Source: Lampris incognitus | Lineage: Eukaryota > Chordata > Actinopteri > Lampriformes > Lampridae | DNA length: 64,000 nt | Assembly (NCBI RefSeq): GCF_029633865.1 | Contig: NC_079216.1 | Coordinates: 63,185,506-63,249,505 of the forward strand | Direction: 5' to 3' | Shown here: one piece after another, positions 50,436-63,442 of the stretch | Position numbering within the stretch: the stretch's first letter is position 1 | How the letters are laid out: each line of letters begins with the position of its first letter | Translations under genes and position numbers: made by a program | The notes under the pieces: generated by a model | Databases searched by the model: none | The model's input: the letters and a program-made list of their open reading frames with translations, nothing else | Told to the model about the DNA's origin: nothing

Positions 50436-50468
<33 letters not shown>

Positions 50469-50470
50469 TC
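49489..50470 (+). repeat. Complex (TATG)n array with a recurring 25-30 bp unit
   Basis: Nearly 1 kb consists of TATG/TGTA tetranucleotide repeats. Inside it the word ATGTCAA(G/A)TCA(G/A)TTGTA, often followed by ATGTCAATG or ATAAGTCAATG, recurs eight times (near 49555, 49675, 49833, 49880, 49957, 50018, 50217, 50304). This is a higher-order pattern above the simple repeat. Both strands give long Tyr/Val/Cys/Met or Thr/His-rich ORFs (up to 227 codons); these result from stop-free repeats. Confidence 0.92.
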
Positions 50471-53400
50471 ATTTATTTAAGTCAGTAAGTCAAGAATTGA
50501 ATGCTTTTGAATGCCTCGAAGTGAATCTGAGTAAGAAGAGTATAGCATGAGCCGAACTGGTATCAGGCATTTAGTACAGAACAAAGTAATTCTACTCACC
50601 TTTCACCAAGTTTATCATAACTCTCAACTTTAAATTGCTAATGTACATGTACATTCCTGTTTGGCCACACCACGAGTCAACCTGGCCTCCATCCTTATGT
50701 GCCCCCACTCATAGCCTAATTACTAATTACAAATGAACAACAAGAATAAGCATGCTATTCAAAGCAGTATGGCAAAAGTAAAAAGGCACTTGAGAACTCG
50801 AGTTGTTTCTTGGGTATTGCTCTTCCCTTTGTGTAAACGAGAAGGTATTAGTACTCTTACCCATGCCATTTGTGGGCATGCTTGGGTTTTCACATTTCAG
50901 AGGTGAGACCTTCAACTCGGGTTGACAAATAGCCCGGCATTCTAAAGTTAAGTCTTAATCCACTTTCACGGGTCACTTGCACAATTTAAGGATGCTCTAA
51001 TCCACCAAAGGTGTACTGCGTTACGATGTAAGTCCGCTTTCATCGTGGATTTAAATTAAGCTTTTTTTTCTCATTGAAATTCCATCCAGCAGTTAAATAT
51101 AAAAGCCTCAAAAGACTTTTTTTGTGTGTGTATTTCATCACATGCAAGTTACCTCTTATCAGTTTAATTAATATACATATCTAATGAAATACATCAAACC
51201 ACTGAAATTATTCCAAGTTCGGGTTATTTTCAATTTCCTCACCCCTATCTTTACACCTTAGCAATTTAGGCTTATTGATCTCTAATTTGAATAGTAATAT
51301 GATCTTTATCCACAAATATTACCATTATTATATTCTCCATTTTAATCTGTATTTATATCGTTGTTTGTGTTCTTACATATAAATTTCATGGTATGACGTT
51401 ATGTGAAATGATTGTTTAAGACCCTGAGACGGGTCTCCTCTTAATTCAAGTAGGGACCATGAGTAGTATTTTGTTAATGGCAGCTTATTTTAAACTGTTA
51501 CCATTGATGTTCCTCTTAGCCAATCAGAGAAAATGGCCCATTCAACAGTCAGTAGAAATATTTGAGGTACGCCCTATTAGCTCTGAAATTTGGCTAATTA
51601 CACCACAACCACGATGGAGGCCATGTCACTTTATTCCCTTTACTTTCCAGTTTTCTGTGCAAAAACTTCGTCTGCAGTCAATTCTAAAATTGCAGGGCTA
51701 AAGTTATTTGAGCCGTGTTCATCTGAACTGACACTTAGTGTCTTAGGGGTAATGCCAAAGCATGCTGCACAATGTGGAGTGGTGGAGGGACACTTGGAGC
51801 ACATCACCTGCTTCCCTTGTTGCAGCCCTCTTCACTGCAGCTGCGAGGCACCACGGGGGTCTGGTCATTTCCCCCACGAGCCAGCCACCACGCACCCATC
51901 CCCCCTTCTTGCCCTCTCGGTGGCCTCTTGGCTTCTTTTCCACGTCACGGCTCACCTAGAACGCCGTCTCGTCTCCTTGAGGTCTCACCAAGTTATCCAA
52001 CGTTGTTATGTGCACCCATCCATTCACCCCTTACAAGCACAGCGGTGTTACAGGGCCCCTCTTGAGAAAATTGTCACGGGGTGACAAATAATCCTTTGGT
52101 GCACACGGTCTGGCCTTCCTTTTGTAAATCTTAGTGCGGGGGGTAAGAAAACGCTTAATTCTTAATGCGGATAACCTTACTCGTATACAACACAACGTGG
52201 TTACGATGAGTGGGGTGGCTCTAACAGAGACGGTGTTGCTTTTGGTTGAAGAAGAGCACATCTCCTAAGCATAATTCGACGAGACAGAGTGAAACTGTGG
52301 TCTCTCCATGTGTGATAGGCTCTATTAGCTCACCGTCATGCTACACAGTATGGCATTTGAGTCCGTTACACTGGCAAACTGCCTCGTTACCCCAGTGCCT
52401 TGTTTTGCAGCCTGACCAATTACTTTTGATCCTAAGAGGACATGACATTTGTAGGTTTTGCACTCTGAAATGACTGCACATGTTAAAAGATGCATCATGC
52501 CGTTTCCCTTGGAAATAATTTATAGCTCCGGCCCTGCGGGGTTTACTCTTTGAACTTAAAGGTACAAGCTTTAAATATAGGCATGGCTGTGGCTTTAAAA
52601 AGGCCTCCGTCAATAGTAATTTTCTGCAACAAATTGCGGAAACCCATTCAGCTTTTTTTGCACATTAGACGGAAACTCAAAGCCAAATGTTGATAAAGGG
52701 TCAAGAATGACTGTAATTAAGAAATAATTCTGAAAAAAAGTTGTTTTTTTCCCTAACAGTGATGTTTTTGACTCCTTGAGCTATGGGATGATTATTGTAG
52801 CATAATTTTACCACGTCCGTGTTGTAAATACTTGTACAACTGTCGGTGGTGGGGCTGGATAGAAAATACCACAGGGTAATGCAAATTACTTTCTTGATCT
52901 GTCAACAGCCGGCATGTTTTCTTCCTGTTTCATACGGCCAACTAGTAATGGGGGATATGATGTATTACATGTCATGCTCGTGTTATTAGGTTTGCTGAAA
53001 GCTTCGGTGTTACACATATTTTATGCTTATTCAGCCATTTGAATTGTTGCCTTTCGGATCTAAATTTAGTGTGATAGATTGATGAAAATACACATATGCT
53101 GATCAGAGATGTTCCTACTTTGTTTTATAGGGGGGGGGGGGGGCAAAATATATATCAGTGTAGTTCAGCGTAAACTCCGGGAAGCGGATTACAGTATCCC
53201 GATAACTTCTGTGTTCTTTTTTTGTGCATAGCAAATTTGAACGCTTATCCACATTTTTTCATTTTAGAACATGTGGGCAGCAAATCCAATGCCAGGTCAC
53301 ACAATCACCGAAGTAATTCTTCTTTTTTTTCTCTTTTTTTTGTCTTCCTAAATTACAGGCTAGATATACCAATTCATTTCCATTCATGGTCCACTAGACT

Positions 53401-54269
53401 GTCGACTTGCTATCTGGTTATAGAGCTGCGGACGGGGGGCGATGTTGCTGCAGCATCCCTTCCTCATCCAGCGGCGATCATGATGTAGATCATGTGCAGA
53501 TTATGTGGTACAATTGAAAATCAGGAATGGGTGGGAGGCTGGTTGTAAACCCACCCCACCCCCCCACCCCCTTGTTACCCAGCTGAATACACGTGTTACC
53601 TCCATAGCAATTTGTCAAACACAACACTGCATGCTTGAGGAACCAAGTGCCCCCTGGTGGTGATGAAATGGACCAGAAAAATACAATTTGATTGTTCAAA
53701 TTGGGTGTACAACCAGCCTAGGGCACTTTATGTCTATTTGAACGTTAATTTGCTCAGCACACAAAATAGCACGGCTAGTCATTTATACACTCTGCAAAGC
53801 AGGTTGATTTTTTTGTTGTTGTTGCATGGATCTAGTAGATAGTGACATTGCAAACGTGCTCTAATGTACAAAAGCATTTCCTCTGCAATCTACTGAAGGG
53901 CAGAAGCCTTAGTATCTTAAGTTGAATACGCCATAAATTCTGACCATGGGTGAGTAAACCCTTTGCTTCATGCAAACAAACAAACAAATGAGGGGATGAG
54001 GGAGTGTCCGGCCAGATGGTTTTTTAGCCTTTGTGTATCTGTGTGGAGGTCACCGAATGAAAGAGAGCCAGAACTGCATTCCCATAATGAGAAATTAATA
54101 ACATGAGCATGCTCTCAGATTAAACGCAGCAGTTAGTACCATTAGATCGTTTTCATTGCTGGCATTAGGGCAGTGGATCAGGGGTTTCCCCCCCCCTTCT
54201 CTTTAATCCTACAAAGTAGGTCAGTGTCTATTGACTATAAGTGCTGTGGCTGTGATCCTGTTGTTTCAG
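50471..54269. other. 3.8 kb non-coding sequence, no gene recognised
   Basis: ORFs up to 164 codons (51590-52084) overlap others on both strands and contain no recognised domain. AT-rich between 51060 and 51440. G run near 53131 and C run near 53560. No SINE or LINE remnants identified. Confidence 0.4.
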
Positions 54270-54332
54270 CTCCAGGACATGGAATTAACCCCAAAGGAAG
54301 CTAAACAGGATAGGGCAGAGGTAGTGGGAAGG
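54270..54332 (+). CDS. Candidate small coding exon (63 bp)
   Basis: A good acceptor (CCTGTTGTTTCAG) and a perfect donor (GGAAGG/GTAAGT) flank a 63-base frame of 21 codons, LQDMELTPKEAKQDRAEVVG plus R, in phase 0-0. The composition is protein-like and charged. No homologue is recognised and no partner exon was found, so it may be a chance match or an alternative microexon of a large gene spanning the window. Confidence 0.22.
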
Positions 54333-57300
54333 GTAAGTCGGGGCGAGAACCTCAGGCATCCCTCTAGCCATGAGTCTAATCTTGTAGATGGTACCTCTCA
54401 CCCTGTAACAGGTCCCCACACTCAGATCCTACTCACTCCCAGCGCTTCGACGACTACGCCCATTTCCCTTTAGAGTCGACTAAGCAACTTGTTACTGTAC
54501 TCTCTCTCTCTCTCTCTCTCTCTCGCTGACCCTCACTTAAATTAAATCAGCATTACAGTAAGCGCCCCGCTGCCCACACCAACTAGATACTGCAGAATCA
54601 AGCATGGCTGCCATGATTAGATGCTTAGTTTATTATTGTGTTATGGGGGTTAGAGCCCAGCGTAATAAAAGTTGAGGCAATTTGAAACTTTTAAATTTTT
54701 TTTTTGTTTAACCCTAAACAACTCGTTTTTATGTAAATGTGTTATTACTGGGAAATAAATTATCTGCGTCTTAGCTGAGTTGTCTATCGGATTTGGTGAG
54801 CCAATTACTGTCCATATACTACAGTGCAATTTGCATGTAGCTAAAACTGTCATGGAAATCGGCGCCACTAATTTGGTGAACAACAGCCATTCTCCTCTGT
54901 ACCTTATGAAGCTGACATGCATATTTATCGTGCTTGTGCACACCGCGGGGCGTATCTCAAAAGACGTCATCCCCCCCCCCCCCGAGCTCGCCCGCTATTC
55001 TGCCACGGCAGACGCACAGTGCTCGTGAAAGGTTTTAACAGTTCAGCGAACCAACGCACAGCTGCCGCACGAGTAATCAGCCAGCGAGCAGAAGGACCGT
55101 TTAAGATCAGTGTCCTTAATAACCACACCCAAGATCTCACACCCAGTGAGACCATGAGGGAGAGTAACAGATCAGCCGGATTAGTGCAGCTTGTTTTGCT
55201 TCGGCGGTCGAAGTCGCCGTGTCTCACACGCTGCCGGCTTGTCACCGCCGCCTTCCTAATGTGGAGGAAAGTGTATTGTGACACAGAAAGAATGAGTGAC
55301 AGGGGCGCGCGGTGCAACTCCTGTCATACAGTGACAGCTGCAAGACATGACAATAGGCTCATGAGATGAATGTTTTTCATACTCGACTTGAGTATATCAA
55401 AGGCAACACCGGTTGCATTTTAAAGGGGGATCTGTGAATTCAGCGCCTGTTGGACCCCATTTGAGTCACATTCCAAGGGATATTATTAATGTGTTAATAG
55501 TTCTGTCGGGTATAATGTTATTGTAGTGGTCAAAGTACAGATATACACTTGCTAGGGTTCGCCACCCCCGGCCTCTGAAACTCACTTTTTGTAAAATGTG
55601 TCCACAGTAGATGGAAGTCTCTTTTTATATATATTGGTCAACAAAAGACAGCCCTTTTCTCCTGCTCGCAGTCCCTGTTGACTATAGATGGTATTTTATT
55701 TCACAGATAGCGACACGCTACGATATCTTTTTTTTAATTTACGCAGACCAGTTGTCATCACCGGTAGTGACAATGGATAACCGTGTGTGTGAAGGAGCAG
55801 TGGACCCGGTCTGCTGTCGTCCAGGTTTTGAAGTCGGTGCCTACAACCGGTGGTGGAGGCTCCAAAGCAATCTGTGATGCCATTGGAAGTGACAGAAGCT
55901 GCTCAGCATGTCCTTGTGCACACTGGCTGTAATGCCCCCCGCCACCTCTTAAAGAGGCAGGTCACTTTACCCCCCCCCACCTTCATACTGCTACACCTTT
56001 GTAGCACTGCCCATAAGCTACATCACTACCTACTATGCCTTACCTCAGCTGCTTTTCTTTTCATTTTTTATGAAATGTTCCCCTAACACATGAGGACAAA
56101 TTGCACCATGGAAGTCCACTAAACCGTGCTGAGTAGTCGGCACTCTTCATGATGAACTCACCAAGAGGGGAGGCTCGACCTGAGATGCACCCTCGCGGCG
56201 ACTGCAGTGAAAGTTGGCCAGGTTGTCTCCCTCGCAAACTGTGCTGTGTTGCTCACTATGACCTAAATAGGGCAGTTTGGCACATTTACCTCAGCTGACT
56301 TACACAGACTGGAGACAGGGGGAGGAAAGAGAGTGAGGGAGACGGCAGGCTGAGACGGGAGAGTGTGCTCAGGAGTGAGGGAGCACGCACGCGGCATGGG
56401 AGGGGTCAACCACGGGGCACGAGAATTTTTATTTTTTCTTTATGGCAAAAATCACGTACAGGGTAGTGCTGTGGACTTGTGTGACCATTATAAGGAAGAG
56501 ATAGCAACACAAGCTGAAAGCACCGTACAACAACGTTGTTTAGAACACATTTTATAGTTCATTCTATATTTGTTAGTCCGGGCAGCGTGCAGGTTGTACG
56601 CCACTGCCAAAAGGTCTGGCCTTTTTTGAGTCCCATGACAAAGTACTGAACTGGTGAGCATTTCCTGCAGATTCCTGACATGCAAGAAACAGCAAAGCAC
56701 ATGCATTTTAATTTGTTACGTATATAGACGTCCGTGCATGAATGAGCTGTGGTGACCAGTAGTTTCAAATATTGGAGTACTGCAGAACATATACATATAT
56801 AGATTGAACTGACATGCTCGGCTGTGGAAAAAGGGACGGGTGATCAATGTTCTTACTCGAATGACATTCGCAAGACCGAGCGGCAGGTGTAATATATTGA
56901 CAAATATAAACTTTTGTCTTACTCGATTGCCTGAAAAAAAAATCACCTTGTCAGTGCTTACCAGTGGGCCCTTCTACTAACTGACAGTAGATCATTTTCA
57001 CTTTGAATAACAGATATCTGAAATATGAAATTTGTGAGCGATCAAAACGACGGCACCAGCTGATCTCCAGTCACCTCGGGAGTTTTACTTTTCTGCTTTT
57101 CGCTCTCGATTTGCTGAGACGTGGATATTTATAGGTGGTTACTTATAGATCTATGAATTATGTTGTTCATACACCTCAGTGACCAATGGACTTGCTCCCG
57201 CAAACTGTGCCGTAGGATGACGGAACTGACTCCACACTAACATCATTTGCGTGTCATGAGAGCGTAAAAGGATGTGATGGCATGCACAAGGATGTGTTGT

Positions 57301-59983
57301 CATTGCTGTACCGCATCACAAAAGTATCACAAGGACTCCTAGCAACGGCACACAGGGCTACATCTAGAAGCATCCTCCGTCTTGATATTTCAGCCCTAGA
57401 CCACCCTGCAGTGAGCGGGCTGAATGCATAGTAACTCTGTCCCCTCAATAGCCTCTTCATCACGCCACTTCATCATGACCATTCTCCGCCCTGGCTCTCA
57501 GATGATAGCATACTGTCGTCCTAACGTCAGTTCTGAAGACAGCCTAACGCCTCGCCTCCCAAAAAGATCTCACCCGCTCTCTTCTCTTCCCAGCTACCCC
57601 GGCTGTGACAGTGCCCTATCGTCGGCGGTCACTCGGGGTCGAGTATGACCGTCCTCCCTCTGGGTCCTCAGATGGGCATAATGGAGCCGCATAATGGGAG
57701 GACGCCTGCATGTGACGGCTTTTTACGTGGCGAGGCTGATGCACCTGCAGCCACCACATGGTACTTGGCAGGGGTGGCCTGAGTTCAATGGCATGGAGAA
57801 CCAAGTCGACTGGGGACCACCCTCTGTTGCAGCCTTTATCCACCTTCACTGCTGTTGTGACCTGGACACATCTTCTGCCAGTTCCACCGTTTAGGTCTTT
57901 GTTGGATCACGCTTCATTTGGAACCTTGCCCCTTGACCTATCCTCCTTGGGTGAGCCTACCAAGCTCCTGGTAGGCGGCATAGCTCTTGGGATCATTGGT
58001 ACACACAGGCTTGTCCACCAGGACAAGGTGGTGATCCAGGAGGAGTCGGTGCCCTATACAAACACCGTAAGACAAACCAACTTTAGAATGGCTTGTTATT
58101 CTTGACCGGTGATGCTGTTCCTTGTTTTTTTTGAGTACCCAGCCATTTGTAGTGGTAGGTTGGGCAAATAAAGCAGCATATAATCAATAGAAATGATGAT
58201 AACCCCAGTGTAACTTTAATGATGCACGTAGCCTGAACTTTTGGTTAACATATGAGGTGGCTGTTTGTTAGTCCGCTCATGCCGTGATGCCAAATCTTTG
58301 TTTGGACATTTATATGTTGGCTCATAACTTGGCTTTTTGGAGGCAAAACCATTCAGATCATGAAAAAAGAAAAGACAATCAGAACTTGGCCCATTATGAT
58401 TTAGCCAGTTTGGATAGATTTCCCTGGACAAGTGAATGCCTGTGATTTGAGTTTGAGTTGCTGTGATTTCTCTACCGGTTAAGACCCAAGTTACCCTGGT
58501 CAGCAGCATGAGCATCAAGTACTCGGTCTCCGTGTGCTGTAGGAGTAACAGCAGGGGAAATCGAGAGCAGAAACAATTCACATGATGACTGTAAGACAAA
58601 ACTGATCTTCCTTGGCAGTGTCCTGTCCAATCACACAACAAATTAATCTAGGACCCGGTTGTCATGTGGATTACATTAATGTGCTCTCTTAATGAATTAC
58701 TGGGTTTTATATAGGTTGTATATAGACTAGTCTGTGTGCAAAAGGTGATGAGAGGGGTGTTGAGAGTTGTGAGGAGGGGTATTAAAATGGGGGTGGGGGG
58801 TGGGCACACAACTCACAGAAATCACACGGCATTCTTCATCCTGTAGAGGGCAGTGATGACACATGGCACAGTTTAAACCTCAGGCCTCAGGCAGGAGAGC
58901 CACACACACATGGATATCTCACGTTAAGGTTTCAGCAGAAACAGAAGATATGTAAACTGGCCACAGGTGTGGTACACATACACACATACATACATATATA
59001 CACACACATACGTAGGTAGGTAGTGTGTGTGTGTGTGTACACATTTGCTTTCAAAACTAAGTCATACATTTTGCTTTGCTGTTATGAGAACTTTCACAGA
59101 CACCTTTGCTGTTATGGTGTCAAGATGATGTTTCATGTACTTTATTTGCTGCTGTAATTTTTTATTAAATGTACTTATTTGTTTGAGATACCTCTGCCAT
59201 GCGTACACGTTTTGATTAAACCCAACACTCTTTTGGTAAATGTATTCACTCTGTTGCTTTTGGTGATTAAAAGAAGAATTACAAGACGCTGCTTATTCAA
59301 TTTCCACTCTCGTGAGTTTCCTTTAATTGCAGAATTCCCCAGTAAACTAAAATCACATTGTGGTAGAAAGCAGGCTCGAAGAAACACGAGAACTGACAGA
59401 GTGCAAAGAATTTTTCTCAAGACACTTGTGCGTCTTAACCTCAGCACAAGAAAAGCTTCAACTGCAAACAATCTCTTCCCTCTCTCCTCCGAAACCCCAC
59501 CTCCACCTCCACCTTCGCCGCCTCACCCATCCCCTCCGAACGTGCACCGTTTCTAGCGTGCGCCACATTTAGGACCCAGTACGGATATCGGATCTCTGTA
59601 CGGGCGCACATGAAAACAAACAATTCAGCCAGTGCGCCCCCGCTGACCTACTGCACACTGCTTGGTCACTTATGCCGCTTGATTATTACATGTCACTCCG
59701 AGACAGAAGGCCCCGGGCTCAAGTCTTCCTTGGTGCTTTAGATGCTCAGAGGGCAGATTCTCATCCAGCATCATGTGGAGGATTAGTGGAGTAATGCCTG
59801 CAACGGCACATTAACTGCACATGGTCCAAATTGTATGCTGACCTGGATGTTTTTTTGTTTTTTTTTGAGGAGGGGGTTATTTCAGAGTTAAACAAGGCAG
59901 ATGAACTAAAATAAATCATACGTCAACCCCCAGAAAAAATGCCCACGTGTGTGCACAGTATTATACACAGTGCCAAGTATAAG
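54333..59983. other. 5.6 kb without recognised genes
   Basis: It contains (CT)n at 54499-54524, C runs at 54971 and 55970, and an AC/TG-rich palindromic stretch at 58976-59042. ORFs of 60-150 codons (54917-55369, 57758-58105, 58216-58641, 59179-59556) show no domain. The part 57580-58060 is GC-richer and has the feel of a retroelement 3' region, but I cannot name it. Confidence 0.4.
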
Positions 59984-60098
59984 CTATCTATCTGTCTGTC
60001 TCTCTGTGTCTGTCTGTCTGTCTCTCTATCTATCTATATGTCTGTGTCTGTCTGTCTGTCTCTTTCTCTATCTATCTATGTCTGTCTGTCTGTCTGTA
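59984..60098 (+). repeat. (CTGT)n/(CTAT)n compound microsatellite
   Basis: Interleaved CTGT and CTAT units with CTCT interruptions over about 115 bases. Confidence 0.9.
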
Positions 60099-61592
60099 GC
60101 CCACTCAATTTGATCACACCTTTGGCATTGACGTAAAATCAGCACTTTAGAAAGGGGGGGGGGGGTTGTAAGTCATATAATAAGATGTTGGAAATAAGAG
60201 ATAGGAGACAAGCCTGGGTCATCATGGCAATCTTCCAAACAGCTTTTAAACAGTGTTTCACAATTGATAAACAACAGTGTCTGTAATTAATATTGTAAAT
60301 TCATAGTAAAAGGTTTCTGCATAATTACTCCACTGTCTCCTCTAGAAATATGCACATTCAGTATTATTGTAAAGCACACCAGTATATCATATTAAGTCAT
60401 AAATAATGTGCCGGTAGAATTAATTAATTTTATATGCACCACTCCCCTTTGTGTGGTACTTTACATTCAACTATGTCAGCAGTTATTGATGCACTTTTTA
60501 GACATGGACATTTTACATGCCTTTTAAAGTCATCCATTTTGTGGAGCACTAACGGTGCTGGTGGAATTTCCTTGGAGATTACCTGTAGATTTTGGATAGC
60601 AAACATCTTTACAGACTCTTTGTACCGTGGCCTCCTTTTCCCCATAAAGCATCTATGCTAATGATATGAATGAGTCGGTCGCCCTAAAAATCTATGAAGA
60701 CTGCAAAAATTACCCGCCCCCGATTGTTCACCAAATATCATGATTCCTCAGATGTCATGAAATCTTGCCAGAAACTTTTGTGTGAGCTTGTCCCGTCTTC
60801 ATGTGCAGGAAAAGACCTTTTGCAGTGCAGTTCCTCCGACTTTGAGTGGGGTTCCTTGCTTCAGGACGATGGTGTTGCTGGGACTATTATGTGACCATTA
60901 TTATTCCCATTTAACTCTGTACTGCCACCAAACTATGCAATGAGTGACCCGCTGCATTTACCAGCAAGGACATAACTTACGCAGAACAATTTCAAGCTTA
61001 CTGTCATTACGAGTAGGAACACAGAGGATGGATGGCCTGCAGAGCTTAATCTCAGTAGAGCAAAATTACACCCAAAACTCAAGCCTAAAGCCATGCGTGT
61101 TCACCTGAACTTGTCTTCATTGGACCAGAATTCCTATCAGTCTCTAACTGAAGCAGAGTAATGCCAAGTACATGATAACTCATGAAGAAACAAGACCACA
61201 ACTACCACAGATATACGTAGCCGTCCCCTTCATTAATACTCTGGAAACTATCCACCCCCCACCCCCCAAAAAAAAGACCACAGAAAAAAAACATCATACC
61301 TCCAACAACATCTGTGTGTTTGCAGATGATTAAATTGCCCCAATCATACTTACCTAAGGTGGCATTAATATGAATTCACCACCACAGTTGGCAAGCCCAA
61401 GAGACACATTTGGGACCAGTATTATTGTAACTCTGATAAATATAATTGGTTAAAAAATGGAAGAAAAAAAAAGGGGGGAAAGAAATATAATTAGGGAGGT
61501 GATTGGTTTTAATTATGCAGGGTTAGGGATGAGAATGGGCTCGTTCATGAAATCTCTTCTGGAGATAGTATACCTTCGTTTAGGCCTATAGA
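60099..61592. other. Non-coding sequence, nothing recognised
   Basis: A ten-G run lies near 60157. No exon or repeat family is identified. Confidence 0.4.
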
Positions 61593-61650
61593 GGGATAGA
61601 TAGATGGACAGATGGATAGCTAGATGGACAGATGGATAGACGATAGATAG
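61593..61650 (+). repeat. (GATA)n/(GGAT)n microsatellite
   Basis: Imperfect GATAGATGGA units over about 58 bases. Confidence 0.85.
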
Positions 61651-61760
61651 TGATTCCCAATATTGGATTTTTGCCGATATCCGATATGTCGATATTTTCT
61701 AACTCGTTTCGGCCAATTGCCAATGCCGATACCGATGTTTGCACATATATTTTTCCACCT
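61651..61760. mobile_element. Fragment of a CGATAT-rich non-autonomous transposon
   Basis: TGCCGATATCCGATATGTCG and AATGCCGATACCGATG resemble the terminal regions of a hAT-type MITE widespread in fish genomes. The second end is not visible. Confidence 0.4.
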
Positions 61761-62081
61761 GATTGCAGAGAGCATCAAGTCTGTCCTGTAGTGGACTGAA
61801 CTGAAGCTGCAAACCCACCACAGAAGCTGGGCATCGTGCTGCTGAGCTCTACGGCTGTAGTACGGCTACGCAACACCCCAACAGGTAAAAACTACATAGA
61901 ACTGTGGGAAACGTGAGTGCAATCTGTTTAGAAACGATTAGAATAAACACCTCAGTGTACCAGAGGTGATGCGAGGCAGCAATGCAGCCTTGTGGGGGGT
62001 TTCTTTTTTTCATTGCACATTAAAATACAAAATCAGTCAAATCAATGTGTATCCATGATCCTTAAGTTAAATCATCTAGTT

Positions 62082-62608
62082 CAGTGGTTCTCAACCTTTT
62101 TGGGGTCCTGGACCCCCTGTGTATTTTTGATCTACCCTGAGGACCCCTCCGCCTGATCTTGGGGGAGGGGGGTTGCAATTTGATAGAAACAGTAGAAACT
62201 GCATTTTAAATTGCATTATAGCATTTATTCACTCTTTTGGGCAAAAATAAGAGCTTTCAGTTGTAACTTAGATATATGTAACAAAACAGAATTCTTATGC
62301 AGTAACTTTCAGATATATGTAACAAAACAGAATTTTTATGCAGTAACTTTTAACAATGCAAACGGGAGCGAGATCTCTTATTAAAATACAATAAATTACA
62401 CTTGTGAAACAGATGTAATTAGAGAAAAAGGTCCTGTTACCCTTTATAGTTTAGGTAGATAAAGGTCTCAGTCCCATTTGAGTAAAATAATCCTATTTCT
62501 ATAAATGTCACAGGATCTTTTTTTTTAAAGATATTTTATTTTCACGGACCCCTTGCAATTACACCACGGACCACTAGGGGTCCGCGGACCCCCGGTTGAG
62601 AAACACTG
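62082..62608 (+). mobile_element. hAT MITE, complete, with 8-bp target-site duplication
   Basis: The element starts CAGTGGTTCTCAACC and ends GGTTGAGAAACACTG, imperfect 15-bp terminal inverted repeats of hAT type. It is bracketed by identical 8-bp ATCTAGTT copies (62074-62081 and 62609-62616). It is 527 bp long with no transposase. A 41-bp internal duplication (AGATATATGTAACAAAACAG unit, near 62270-62350) is absent from the sister copy at 63784. The 8-bp duplication is diagnostic for the hAT superfamily. Confidence 0.93.
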
Positions 62609-62635
62609 ATCTAGTTCATGAATACAGTACTAGTT

Positions 62636-63009
62636 GGGCGTCTAGGTGGCGTGGCTGTCCATTCCGTTTCCTACCAACATGGAGATCGCCGGATCGAATC
62701 CCCGTGTTACCTCCGGCTTCGTCAGGAGGCCGTGTGAGTGAGAAGCCGGATGTGGGTGTGTCCTGGTCGTTGCACTAGCGCCTCCTCGGGTTAGGGGGGG
62801 AATAGCATGATCTTCCCACGCGGTACGTCCCCCTGGCGAAACTCCTCACTGTCAAGTGAAAAGAAGGCAGGCGACTCCACATGTATGGGAGGAGACATGC
62901 GGTAGTCTGCAGCCCTCCCCGGATCGGCAGAGGGGGTGGAGCAGTGACCGGGACAGCTCGGAAGAGTGGGCCAATACAATTGGGGAGGGGGGGAATACAA
63001 AAAAATAAT
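62636..63009 (+). mobile_element. tRNA-derived SINE, second family, with target-site duplications
   Basis: It starts GGGCGTCTAGGTGGCG and has a B-box-like GATCGAATCCCCGTG. It runs through the whole body to an A-rich end. The flanks CAGTACTAGTT (62625-62635) and CAGTACTGTT (63010-63019) are target-site duplications differing by one base. It inserted directly left of the hairpin module copy 3. Confidence 0.88.
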
Positions 63010-63019
63010 CAGTACTGTT

Positions 63020-63150
63020 GTAAACTAGTTATAACACACGTTAGCCCCTAGCTAACGAGTCTGACCCTTTAGCTGAGCGGTTAGTGATGTCGCCTTGTGG
63101 TGCAGTACACCCCGTATCGAATCCCGCACCGGGCAAGAAAGTAACCGGTT
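63020..63150 (+). repeat. Hairpin plus tRNA-like module, copy 3
   Basis: Matches copies 1 and 2: GTAAACT, hairpin CGTTAGC-CCCTA-GCTAACG (63039-63057), A-box-like TAGCTGAGCGG, B-box-like GTATCGAATCC and GGGCAAGAAAGTAACCGGTT. Differences are scattered point changes, mainly left of the hairpin. Confidence 0.78.
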
Positions 63151-63442
63151 CCACTAGTTAAAGTATTTACCATTCAGCTTACCCATTTTCCAAAGTAGCC
63201 TACTTGAAATTTCCTCAGAAAACATGGCTAGCATGCAACCACACGCAAACCCGCTCTGCCTCGTTATAGGCGCTGATCCCGTGGGTGCTGCGGTGCTCGT
63301 GCACCCACGGGGAGGGGGCCGATTAAAATATCAATAAATAAAAGACACCGTGTGCTGATATGGTGTAGCCTGTAATAATCTGTAGCAGAGCAGTGTCGCA
63401 TTGTCAACTGTTCCTTATTGTATTATAAAGTACTGCGGAGAA

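Noticed and set aside
49520..50488. ORFs up to 227 codons on both strands, rich in Tyr, Val, Cys, Met or Thr, His
   Set aside because: They read a stop-poor (TATG)n array in several frames and both strands; no domain and no codon structure.
51590..52084. 164-codon ORF as a host gene
   Set aside because: Overlapping ORFs of similar length exist in other frames and on the other strand; no recognised domain or splice structure.
54917..55369. 150-codon ORF near a C run
   Set aside because: Arg/Ser-rich translation of GC-rich DNA, an overlapping 116-codon ORF on the other strand, no motif.
57580..58105. GC-richer block as a named retroelement
   Set aside because: It feels repeat-derived, but I could not identify a protein motif, tail or flanking duplication to support a family.
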